From Nematostella vectensis (Eukaryota > Cnidaria > Anthozoa > Actiniaria > Edwardsiidae): 64,000 bases of DNA. A program made the translations under genes and the position numbers. Shown here in pieces: positions 47,880-58,600 of this stretch. Below the pieces are notes generated by a model, which saw only the letters and a program-made list of their open reading frames with translations, was not told the DNA's origin and ran no database searches. Where the stretch lies: contig NC_064044.1 in NCBI RefSeq assembly GCF_932526225.1, positions 6,784,747 to 6,848,746 of the forward strand. Reading direction: 5' to 3'. Position 1 is the stretch's first letter. Each line of letters opens with the position of its first letter.

Positions 47880-49354
47880 AAACTTTTTCTTTTTTTTTTC
47901 TCTCATAATTTTTTTTCACACTGACATTAATGTTAAAGTATCTATATTGACTTCTTTGAGTCGAATTTTATTCATTTATCATAAATAATTTTGTAAAATT
48001 AACTTTTGTGTTTTCAAAATAGTCGCAGAAGCCAGTCAACCATAATACTGCCAAGTGCTTTGCCTAAAAAGGGAACAAAAATAACATTTAAGCAACTATT
48101 GGGTCACACAATAACTAACATAAATTTTCGGTTTTTTTTTTTTTGCTAATGCGTAGAAGCGCCGCCGCTCTTGCGGTATTATTATTGTCTATTTATTCAA
48201 AGTCGGTAGCCATGTGGCCTGTGCTCGGGTACCCGAAAAGAAACCCATGCCAAATTCCGTCTACTTGTATAAAGCAACATTCGCTTTAAAGCTGATTTGA
48301 CTAAAAACGTCAGGACAAAACACTTTCCTGACGTACAAGAGTTTGTCACTTTTGTTGTAGGTCGGAGGCAATGACACTGGCAACTCCGTTCTGATGATTT
48401 ATTTGAAAGTAGGGCGTCGGCGAACAGTGGCGCCAACTGCCGGTAGAGTCCAAAGATTATGCCTCCGAAATCTCTTGATGGCGATTCCGCGCAGGTCCGT
48501 GACAGACCCACGTGCAAGTGACTGCAAAGGCCCTTTTATCGAACGATGAGACATTCAAGTCCGTGAGTCAAAAACCGGAAGCATTAGCCATGTGGGATGA
48601 CTTATTATCAAATGACATATAAAACAATGCTCTAACATGATATAGAAAATATTTATTACATTCCCTATTATCAACTAAAGTTATTTAAATTATCAAATCT
48701 AGTGAAATCAGCTCGGCTGCTGCATGCAGTTGATGAGCGGTTTACTGAGCATGCGCAATAGCACAGGCCGGCTTGGAAGGAAAAATGGGTTCTAGTAGAA
48801 ACCGAAACCATATGGGAAAACTCTAATCAGGATGATTTTGATTTGAAATAATAAGCAAAATATTCCTTACAAATCATATGCAAAATGCCCTTTTGCGGAT
48901 AAAGGGGTCGGCTTTGAAATGCTCGAAGCAGTAGAAGTAAACAAGCAAATTACAGGACTATCGGTCCTCAAATACTCCATCATATTAAGATCTAAGTGTA
49001 TTTATTTGGCATCTAAAAAGCGATAATTTTTTTTTAATTATTTTATAAATTAAACAGAAAGCTTAAAAGAAAGAAAACACAAATAAGAAAACAGTCATTG
49101 GATATATGACGAGAAGATAACATTTCCTTTTCTTAATTCATTCATTAGCACATTTAGTGTAGTCTCTCCCCAAGGGTTGGATAAGTAATAGTGAGCGAGT
49201 GAGTACATGAGGCCAGCTCTTTCAAAGTACTTTATATTATCTGATCTCACAATATAAATATATCATATCTATATTTGAAAATACATAAAATTACACTATC
49301 TAACAATATTTACAATATCCACAAATATGTAAGGAATGTTTGTAAAGACGTATG
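47880..49354. other. Intergenic, no gene seen
   Basis: AT-rich spacer between the tRNA and the opsin gene 3' end. The 106-residue minus-strand frame at 48197-48517 has no recognisable domain and is not called. Confidence 0.5.
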
Positions 49355-49360
49355 TTTATT
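49355..49360 (-). terminator. Poly(A) signal of the opsin gene
   Basis: AATAAA on the minus strand, about 30 bases past the opsin stop codon. Confidence 0.6.
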
Positions 49361-49389
49361 CCATAAAATGCATATATGTGAGTTGTTAT

Positions 49390-51420
49390 TCAAACCATCT
49401 CGTCTAAATCAATGTCATCAAGACATAGACTCATTCTTTTCCAGTAGTTCTGAATCTCGTGAAGTTCACTCGGTGAAGCCTGGAGCACATCCACACTACA
49501 CCTTTGTAACCTGGCCCTCAGTGACGCATTCCTGTCCATGTGTTTACGCGTTTTTCTTTTACCGTTTCGCCTTGGTGACGTCATCGAGCGTGCTGGAGCA
49601 GCCGGGTTTCCTGTGTCCTTTTCACTCCAAGCACGAGAATGATTGCTTAGTGTGCTAGTGCACGAACTGGGAATTGCTGTTCTTGAGGAATCTGCTCCTA
49701 TTCGATCAGCCTCATTAGTTTTAGCATTTCCGTTTCGCTTTTTCTCGTGTTTGTCTCCCACGTGATTTGGGATTTCAGGCAGGATTCTCCCATTGGGTGT
49801 TGACGGACTGATACTTCTATCGTGACTCTCATTCCCCGTAGCCACAGTAGCTCCTGAACTTGTACTATCACGCTTTTCAATGCTCGGCACGCTATTACTG
49901 ACTTTACGGTCGTTTATCTTACGCAGTGCCCTTCGCCTTGCCTCTGCCCTTGTTACAGTTTCAGTTAGTAGCAATTTCTCTGTTTTAGCCAGAGAGGTTT
50001 CTTCACAGCTGGAAAAGTCCTTATTGCTAACACCTACGCTATTCAAATCATCTCCAAACTGCCCAACTAAATTCCCGTTAGTCTCTTGGTTATCTCTTGG
50101 GATTTGTGGTAGTTTTTTCCGGCGAATTTTGGGCAAGTTGCCACCTGACCCTGTTCCATTAGCAGCGTCGTTCACAGGAGTAATAACATTCCCGTCTTGT
50201 TCTACGACCTTGAATTCCACTGTTTTAACGTTTCCGTGTCTTTGTTTTGTTCCTTTTGGAGTCTCAATAAGGTCCGGCTTAAAGGTGGTGTGTGTAGGAA
50301 TCGGTGAAGATCTTTCGACGGAAGCATCTACAGCCGAAGCATTATCATTGTTTTGCAAAACATTTAGTCTATTGCGTACCGCATCTGGCGCAATTTCCCT
50401 GTCTGTCTCACTCAGTATTCTACTAATACGGAGATTTGATGTCGGCATATTGCTCCCCGAAAAATTAATTTGCCTTCCGCAACATAATAAATTAAGTATA
50501 ACAGCTTTCAGCTTACGGTTAAGTACAACGTATATCAGGACATTGTAAATCACGCAGGACTTGGCTACTAGCACAGTGATATGAGATGCGGTAGGGGTTA
50601 TAATAGAGTCAGCTGTAAACGCCTGTATAAGGGAAACAGCAACATAGGGAACCCACACAATCATTGAGAAAAAGATCACCACCACTATCATTTTGGCTGT
50701 TTGAATATGCGTCCTTTTCATAATAGGGAATTTTTTGCGGACGGCGTTTGAGTTTGTCATAGTCCTGCGTGTACTTTTCCGCACGGCCATGAATATTTTT
50801 GAGTAGCAACAGATCATCAAAATCAAAGGCATTAGGTATAAAAATACCGAAGCAATGACAGAATAAGCCATGGACGCTGGGTTCTGGTCACTGTACTTTA
50901 TGAAGCATCCGCTAAAGTAGAATTTTTCTTCTGTAAATGAACTCCATCCCGCAATTGGAGGAAACGTGAATAACAGGACGTAGATGTAGATAATGATTAG
51001 GATTATTCCTGCCCTGGTCCGTGTTATTCTCCAAGCTTTTATCTGACCAGGTTTTGTGATGTAGAAAAAGCGATCAACACTTATCGCAGCCAATGTACTC
51101 ACACTGTTACTTATAAAGAAATAGTGCAAAAATCCATAGCCGAGGCAACCAGATTTTCCCCATAACCAACGGTTGCTTAGCGCTGATGCTACGGAGAGAG
51201 ATAAGTCCAATAAGGCCATCACCAAGTCACAAAATGCGAGATTCAAAATAAACAAGTTTGTTGCAGTCCGTAGTTTAGGGTATTTCCACAAAACAAACAC
51301 GACCAAGGAGTTCCCTAAAGTCCCTAATATACCGACGATTAGAAGATACGCAACTGATACTTGTCGAGAAGTTTGATAAACGTCCGTTGAGATGTTTGCT
51401 GCAGTTGTAGTAGCACTCAT
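49390..51420 (-). CDS. Opsin, intronless, with a very long C-terminal tail
   Basis: Class A GPCR of 676 residues. The frame extends to a TTG at 51633, but the first ATG is 51420 (A at -3), giving MSATTTAANIST with an NIS glycosylation site. Seven helices span about residues 20-305. Seen: GN36-37, D65, Cys92-Cys172 pair, DRF at 116-118, WVPY in helix 6, and Lys287 exactly six residues before Asn293 of NVLIY (NPxxY position). That spacing equals Lys296/Asn302 of rhodopsin, so it should bind retinal. The Glu113 position is Tyr95; Glu164/165 lie near the Glu181 position. The tail of about 360 residues is hydrophilic and Ser/Arg-rich, with LPQIPR and LPEIPN. Cnidarian and anthozoan-specific opsins are the likely home. 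Confidence 0.9.
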   Translation of the reverse strand: MSATTTAANISTDVYQTSRQVSVAYLLIVGILGTLGNSLVVFVLWKYPKLRTATNLFILNLAFCDLVMALLDLSLSVASALSNRWLWGKSGCLGYGFLHYFFISNSVSTLAAISVDRFFYITKPGQIKAWRITRTRAGIILIIIYIYVLLFTFPPIAGWSSFTEEKFYFSGCFIKYSDQNPASMAYSVIASVFLYLMPLILMICCYSKIFMAVRKSTRRTMTNSNAVRKKFPIMKRTHIQTAKMIVVVIFFSMIVWVPYVAVSLIQAFTADSIITPTASHITVLVAKSCVIYNVLIYVVLNRKLKAVILNLLCCGRQINFSGSNMPTSNLRISRILSETDREIAPDAVRNRLNVLQNNDNASAVDASVERSSPIPTHTTFKPDLIETPKGTKQRHGNVKTVEFKVVEQDGNVITPVNDAANGTGSGGNLPKIRRKKLPQIPRDNQETNGNLVGQFGDDLNSVGVSNKDFSSCEETSLAKTEKLLLTETVTRAEARRRALRKINDRKVSNSVPSIEKRDSTSSGATVATGNESHDRSISPSTPNGRILPEIPNHVGDKHEKKRNGNAKTNEADRIGADSSRTAIPSSCTSTLSNHSRAWSEKDTGNPAAPARSMTSPRRNGKRKTRKHMDRNASLRARLQRCSVDVLQASPSELHEIQNYWKRMSLCLDDIDLDEMV

Positions 51421-51663
51421 GTTTGTAAACCGGTTGGAGACACGCGCCAGCGACGCTAAAATCTCTCGTTTTTGAAGCCATAAATCAAAGCCTTCATCCT
51501 TTCGATGTTGAGGATTAGTGTGTAGACATGCGTTGTGTTTCACATGTCGCAAAACACACTCCAAATAGACGTTAGGTAAACAACCGCGGTGTAGTATGTT
51601 TGGAGGTTTGATTATCTTTGACAACTTTTTCAAGTATTTGCTTTATCTCTTGATTGACCTGGT

Positions 51664-52960
51664 AGCCAATCAGTGCGATCAGACCCGACACTAATTAGCA
51701 TAAAGATCTAATTAGTTTGTCTGCTGTGTGTAGAGTCCTTTATTCCGTTTATTTACCTTTTCCTGTGCGCTTTATTAAAATTTCTTATGAGGTCCCTTGC
51801 ACATTTGGGATACCCACAGTGATGCTTTATCTCCCCAGATCTAAATTTGAATTTTTTCTTACCGCAGGTACTTGATACCGAAGGCGTGAGCCACCGGTTA
51901 AGTGATTTTGCACATAAAAAGGTGCAAACATGATTAGAACCCCTAAGCGGAGCACAAACAAGTTTATCGCTCTATTTAAATTTGTGGATACCTCACTAAA
52001 ACGAATTATTCTGCGCGCGCAAAAGTGGTAAGCACGCAAACACTCATCACGAGCCTCGACACGCGAAAAACGAATTATCCCCAAAATGGACCTTAAATTT
52101 GACCTTGCTGGCTACTGTTGAAAGCATCTTCCACCCCGGCAACTCATAATGGAGTCAATTCTAGCTACTATTCGACGGAAATGCACAAGTGCATCTTTTG
52201 TTGTGATCAATACCAGAATACTGTAGAATAAAACTATTTGGTATTCTATAACATAAGTATAAGGTTTCGAGGTCGAGTTTTTTGAATACCAAACCGAGTA
52301 TCAATTACCTAACTACACGTAACCCAGACAACAACCATGAAGCCGCAATTCACTATCTCAAAGAAAAGGGTAATTTTCGTCGTTTGTAATTTGGACGAAT
52401 TGTTTAGAAATTGATCTGATTTGTTTGAGGTTCCAAGGTCAAAATGTGGCAAGCGATGGTGCATGCAGACAATGCGTTTATTGTATTTCTATCAATAGAA
52501 AAGACAGAATATTCTTTAATTAAATTTTGAAAGGATTTCGGCGTCCTTGATATACTGATTGCTAATAAAATGTTTCGCAGTGGCCGCTATAATCGGATTA
52601 TGCGGTATATCGTATAATGCTCTCATTAATAATGCTTATGGTTCTAAACTGTCATACCGTAGATGATCTAATGAACGCCCCCTATCTAAAGACTGTCTCC
52701 TCTCTAATGAAGGCCCCTTTAAGCATATTTCTTCTAACCAACGCCCCCTACCCCCCTCCCTCCCTTCCAGCTTAAAAAACACAAACGACATAAGAATTCC
52801 GTTAACATAAATCAGCTTTAATTGCCTCCTTGCTTAATCTGAGCCTGGCTTCTACTGGGTGAGACTATACTGGTCTCTCTATTTAGTGGCCAGCGAAGCT
52901 CGATGGCGTTTGGATCATTTAGGGACGCACAGGGAGCCCGAAACTTGTCATCCCACAATG
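51664..52960. other. Intergenic: opsin upstream region and spacer
   Basis: No coding frame supported. It should hold the opsin promoter near 51.45-51.9 kb. A copy of a C-rich dispersed motif (TAATGAACGCCCCCTA) occurs near 52670. Confidence 0.45.
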
Positions 52961-52980
52961 CTTCGCACACTATCCATTTC

Positions 52981-53031
52981 AAGATGGCGGACATCGTAAA
53001 ATATTGCTGCCTTGTAATCGTCGTACAGTAG
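52981..53031 (+). promoter_or_regulatory. YY1-like element and short upstream ORF of GTF2H5
   Basis: AAGATGGCGGACAT matches the YY1 core AAGATGGCGG that sits at many housekeeping-gene starts. Its ATG (52984) opens a 15-codon upstream frame ending TAG at 53029-53031, 28 bases before the GTF2H5 start. Role inferred from position. Confidence 0.45.
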
Positions 53032-53059
53032 CTGCTGTTTTTGTTGCTAAACCAGCACC

Positions 53060-54815
53060 ATGGTTAATGTACTTAAAGGTGTACTGATTGACTGGTGAGT
53101 TGAACAGATAAGTGCGCGGATCTGTGTATTGCAAAATCACATAAAAATGTTTTTGGTGGGTTTTCATTTCTAAACTTATGTCTTCGTTTGTCTCTCTTTT
53201 AAAACTGCAAGCAAGCTTATGTTAGTCATAGCTGTCAACCCAACTTGGACGGGAATCGTGTGAAATATAACAAATATGCGAAAAAAAACCAGACAGCCAG
53301 TGCGGGTGAATTCAGAGAATGTATGAACATTCTTACAAAAATTAGGATAGAAAGGATAGATAGTTCATTTAAAAAAGATTGCATGGCAGCTAAAAAACGC
53401 TGAATTGCGCAATTTACATCGAGTAAAAAAGAAAAAAAAGGAATAAAAATATAACTATATATATGTATATTACAGGTAATAGACTAAAATGCGACTTTGA
53501 TAAGAGGAAAGCTATATACTATAAAATGAGCGAGTATGATATGTTCAGTTGGGATTATACGTTAAATTTAGTGGTGCAACTGGATGCCATGGCCGGGATG
53601 AAAGATCGCCTAAAACGTTCGGTTCAGCAGCGCGGAATTGAGAATGTTCTGGATTGTCTAAGACTATAACTACACTGGTTCTTAGGTGGTAAGATGTTCA
53701 CTAGCTTATGGTTAGGGCAGGTGGAAATAGACGAGAACAGATTAAGACAGAGTTCACCCCATCTATCCTTCAAAGACTGTAAGCCATAGCTGGCAAGGCA
53801 GTCCTGGTAGTTAGCTTGTGGCGACACAATGGACATTACTTTTTTCTGCACTCTCTCGATCTCGTCACTGAGATATGCCGGGAGGGCATTGTGGAAAACA
53901 GGCTCGCAGTATTCTAAAACTGGCCTAATAGTGGAAAGATAAAAGGCAATAATGTCCATAACAGGGAGTTGGGCTCTTTTTAACATTACAATGAAGCATA
54001 GTCGCTTATCAGCCTTTTTAATACATTCGGAGACGTGGGCGTTCCATTTGAGGTCTTCTGTTATGGTGACTCCAAGGATCTTTGCATTCGTGACAACGGG
54101 GAGCTCAAAGTTGTGGGTGATCTTCTTAAAGTCAAACCTCAGCTCCTTGCACTTTTCAGCGTTAAGTTGCATTCCCTGAGGCTTGTATTCCCTTAGGCTT
54201 GTGATGAGGTCCAAAATATTGTGACACCCTCCTAATGCGGGTGAGTTGACAGCTATGGTGAATGCATCATGAAAGAAATACGGCTATTGGGGTTCTAAAA
54301 TAGGAGAAATAATCAAAAGAATGAACAGAATTGTCTTTGAATTTGGCTTTAAACCAAAATATCTTTGGATGTCTCGGAATACCAAATTAATCATTTACTT
54401 ACTTTAATCATTTACATAATCACCATAGAATTTATCATTTTCCAGAAATTTACTGTAAGTAAAGGCATGAATCTTGGGGAGGGAGGGGGGGCAGCTGAAA
54501 CTGCCCTCTTGATTGTTTTAAGGAAGGAAGGTGCATCCATTCCCCCCTCCCCTTTGCTGCAACTGTGAATATGTATTGTGTTTGAAAGCTTGTTTTATCT
54601 ATGCTAACCATGCTGTTCATTGTTACTCTTCTAGTGACCCAGCTGTAAAGCAATTCTTACTCCATTTGGATGAGCATAACGTGCTTGGAAAAAAGTTTGT
54701 CATCGAAGATTTGGATGAGACCCATTTATTTGTATCTGCCGACATTGTTCCAATATTGCAAGAGAAAGTGTGGGAACTTATGGATACCAACTCTTTCAAC
54801 ATTTCTCAGAGTTAG
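53060..54815 (+). CDS. GTF2H5: TFIIH subunit 5 (TTDA/TFB5)
   Basis: Two exons, 53060-53094 and 54635-54815, encode 71 residues, the length of human GTF2H5. The protein is the smallest TFIIH core subunit, which binds and stabilises p52 (TFB2) in transcription initiation and nucleotide excision repair. The N-terminus [20 protein letters not shown] and the later segment [17 protein letters not shown] match the family almost residue for residue. The end [13 protein letters not shown] corresponds to the conserved C-terminus. Phase 2 junction (TG|T gives Cys12). The ATG has C at -3 (CCACCATGG-like, ACCATGG). The 1.5-kb intron carries a TIR element and LINE fragment. Next gene downstream is TIMM23 on the same strand. 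Confidence 0.97.
53227..54257. mobile_element. TIR element of the 139-337 family, carrying a LINE fragment
   Basis: Left end CATAGCTGTCAACCCAAC, right end GTTGACAGCTATG, inverted. The first 120 bp match the short element at 139-337. The centre holds the reverse transcriptase fragment described separately, so the LINE probably inserted into the TIR element. Located in the GTF2H5 intron. Confidence 0.65.
53624..54214 (-). mobile_element. Non-LTR retrotransposon reverse transcriptase C-terminal fragment
   Basis: An open 196-residue frame with the LINE RT thumb and connection motifs: [13 protein letters not shown], the characteristic [35 protein letters not shown] and [12 protein letters not shown]1/Jockey-type RTs from cnidarians end this way. 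Finger and palm domains with the catalytic YADD box are absent, as are endonuclease and 3' tail, so it is a dead truncated copy. Confidence 0.85.
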
Positions 54816-55605
54816 ACTAGCCAGGGATGTTATTGGAGGATAGTATTTATATTATTCAAGCCAGATTGAAAATCCCTGCTTGAAAGCTATCAGGGTTTTG
54901 ACATAATAACTTCACCATTATGGTAATGCAAAAGGCATGGGAATACGTGTAGGTTGATTTTTCAGGGATAAGTAATACATTTGTTTGAGAAAAAAATGGC
55001 ATGAAAGGCAAAAAAAAGACAATGCATGGAGATGTGAGACATAGAGCAGGACCCTGATGCTAGAACTGTAAAAGAAAAACAATTTGCAGTAATTACCCCA
55101 AGAACGTAGACACCATGAAATCACCAGCCAAATCTGACCCATGTATTTAGAGTCACAAAGTTATCCATCATTCCAATGCATTATACACAAAATTGATGGA
55201 TCTATATAAAGATAGAATGAATAGGCAAAAATAGAATTTACAATTTATATCATTGAAAGTGCACTCTTGCGGGCCATACATTTCCAATTACAGAACCCTC
55301 AAGATGTGAATAAAAATAGGGGTTTCAAGGAAACTCAAAGCGTGTTAGAGTGGGGTTTGAGTCATCCGAAAGTTTGAGTTAAACCCAGACAGTATATGGG
55401 TTTCTTCCACTTTGTAAAGCTATTCTCTCAATTTTCTCGGAATAAGATTGAATGGGTACCCTGTGCTCATCCTTATTCCCCCTCGTCCAGACTATTGCGT
55501 AATGGCATGCGCATGCGTACAGCGGTCATACCCACGAGGTTTATGCAACACCGCACGTAATTTGCGTCCATTTTGCCGGTTTTTCTCGTGAAATTTGGAC
55601 GAAAA

Positions 55606-58600
55606 ATGGACCTGAGAGATAGAAGCGAAGGGTTTGAGAGTAGTGTACCGAGTCCACCCATTGGTATGGATTATTCTGGTATGTTCTAGATCCATTTTAC
55701 TCTATTTTGTAGTCAAACTAACTCGCACATGAAGAGTAACATCAGCACTTTTTCCGTCAAAATCGACGGATGTTTCCTTACCTCAAACCAAATTGACCCT
55801 GTCCTGCCAATTGGTAACCTTCAATGAGATGTTTTAATAAAATGTGCATCTACGAGCATTCTTTAAGTGGAGGTTGCACGATCTCCAAACGACAAAGAAT
55901 GCTTGAGCAAAAGTTTACTTTGCCGGCCGACTCACCAGCCCATCGTAGACAAAATGAATACTCGCATAAAATTAAATAGCTACGCTGGCTTGCTTTAGCC
56001 TTCAGAATTTTTTCCTGCAGTAGGTATTGCAAGTTGTGATGATGTAAAACGAACACATACTCGGTGCACGGGTGATAGGATAGTTCAGTGTTTGTTATGT
56101 ATCGTTTGTTAAGGTGTTAAGGTGGTTATGTAGTAATATGTGTTTCAGGCCCATTTTCGTTTCCTATAAAGTAAGGTAACGGTACCTATTATCGGACCCT
56201 TAAGATTTACGCTAAATATCTTGCGCATAAACACAATTGAATCTTAGGTTTTACAGCTGGAAATCACTGATTTTTAAACATAATTCGATCTATATAAGGA
56301 AAATTCGATGGTTAAATTCGGGATAAAACAATCTTTAGTAAGAAGTGTTGTGAAGCCATATCATCGGATGCTCTTACCTATTATTGGACACCCTAGCCCT
56401 ATTATCGGACAGCAGATTTCTTCTAAAAAAATATCGGGAAAATCATGCTTCATTTTCAAGAAAATACAGCAGGCAATAATTTTTTTACTAATGTACTTTG
56501 CAAAAGTCACGATAGAATTAAGTTTGAGACTCTTTCTCCGCTGTAGCAAGCGATTCAAAAAACCTGCGCACGTGTGTGAAAAACTGCATGGTGAAATGTG
56601 CTTTAGCTTGGCGATGAAATTTGCGTTGAATCCTTCAGTGATTGCTCGGCTGTCCGAAAATAGGGCACCGAGGCTAGTTACAAACAATTCTAGCTATCCC
56701 AAAGTGTCTACGGAAACAGGGGCCCAATGGCATCCTGGGAGATCAACAACAAAATGGATTCGCTGTGCGACTTTCATCACGATCGGTAAATCTTGGATTT
56801 TTTTTTTACGGCTTCTTTTTGTCCTCGCATATTCAAGTCAAAGAGAGGATTTCAATTGCCATTTTGCGGTGCATGAGAGTAAATTATTTCTAGTTTTGCG
56901 AAACAATTTTAAACATTCATAAAAAGTTTGGGAATACATGTTTTCTGAGTGTTGTTTCTTCGACTCGATGGGTTATTTTTTTACTTGTTTTTCTATCGTT
57001 TGAGATATTTATGATTTTTTTTCACTGTCTGATAATAGGTACCACTACCTTATATACCTGGAAGCAAAAAAGAGGGCCTGATACATGAACTGTGTAAAAT
57101 CTTCATGTTTGCAAATGAGATTTTTTTCTCCTGTGATTGTCTAGAAAACAATAGTTGTTAAAAAGCAACGCTCTGTTTGGCCCACAACCTGTCTTTAGTT
57201 TATTTCTCATTAGTATTAGTTCTTCGTGCTGAAATTCTTTATATAGCATAATAGCCCAATTTCTAGTTCCACTATGACCGCTGGACTTACAGACTAAGGA
57301 TGCGTAAATACAGTGTAAGCCTCGACTTGAGGCAAATTTCATGCGCATACCAGCAAGAATCCTCTGGAACTTGGAATAACACAATGCAAAAACCTGTGAA
57401 TACTATTTGCAATCCATTCAATTGAAACCAAGGCTTGCACTGAATTTATGCGTCCTCTGTGCCTTTGGCTAGCAGGCACAACGGAACTCGAAACTGGACT
57501 ATTATGGACTGAAAATATGAATTATGCTTTGGAAGCTGCTGCGATTTGATTTGAGCTTTTGCTTGTTTTACCACGAAGTCACTGAAGCGGGGGTAGTTCT
57601 CAAATTTAAGATAAATAAATATTGCCTGATACACAGGCTAGTGGTTTTGTTTTGTCTTAGTAATTACAACTGACTTTTGAGGCCGTTTCTAGCTCTTAGC
57701 AGCATTTTCTTCATGCAGTCTACAGTATATAATGATCCTAGCAATTATCATATAATTTCTCACTTATTGTCCTGTCATTCTTGCTTGCAAGACCTCGGCG
57801 AATACAAAATCCTTGTCTCGTTTGGGAATAGCGCATAGTCAGACACAAGCTTTGGGGCGGTTTGTCTGGCTTTGATTGTTTGTTTGATTGACTACATGCT
57901 ATTCCCAAACAAAGAAAGAAATTTTGGATTCTGGCAGGTCGCACAACAAAAAAAAAATTTCTCAATTATTGTCATGTCATTCTTGCTTGCAAGATTTTAA
58001 AAGTATTTTTTTTTAAGATATTTCTTTCTTTGACAGGTTCACCAAGACCAGCCCTTTCTCCCTATCTCAGCATTGACCCAACATACTTGAACCAGGTAGA
58101 TATGCATATAGTACAGGCCTGTACCCAGGATTTTTTTTTTGGGGGGGGAGGGTGCAAAATCCAAAAAAAGTAGACCCTAATTTTTCCAGGGGGGGGAGAG
58201 TGAGTTCTCTGAAAAAATCTTACCACCCCCCCCAAAAAAAACAAAAAGGGATTTTTTTTCATGCCTTTGCAGTATCTCCATGGGACGTGGAGATACATGA
58301 TCTAGCTTATGCTTTATAGTTTTGTCTACAAATAGCACATCTATTGAGAACCGAAAGTTTCGGCCGTTGCGTTCGCACCCCCTGCACCCCCCCCCGGGAA
58401 CAGGCCTGTAGTGTAGAGCTTAAAGCTGTCTTGTCCAAATATCAGAACCTTTAGATGCCGATATTCTGCTCTCTTCATGTTTGCAATTTTTGTAAAAAAA
58501 AGTCCATTTATTTTTCATGATTTTGCAATTTTTGGACTTAAGCAAAACGAAGGGAATTAAATTGTGCTCTAATTATAAAAGCTATAGCTATAAGTGTGCA

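Noticed and set aside
48197..48517. 106-residue minus-strand frame
   Set aside because: No recognisable domain, no splice context and no conserved-looking start.
51421..51633. 70-residue N-terminal extension of the opsin
   Set aside because: It begins with TTG and precedes a normal extracellular N-terminus with ATG at 51420; more likely 5' UTR.
56308..56922. 204-residue frame in TIMM23 intron 1
   Set aside because: Lies inside an inverted-repeat element, shows no domain, and its composition follows the AT-rich background. A transposase relic cannot be excluded.
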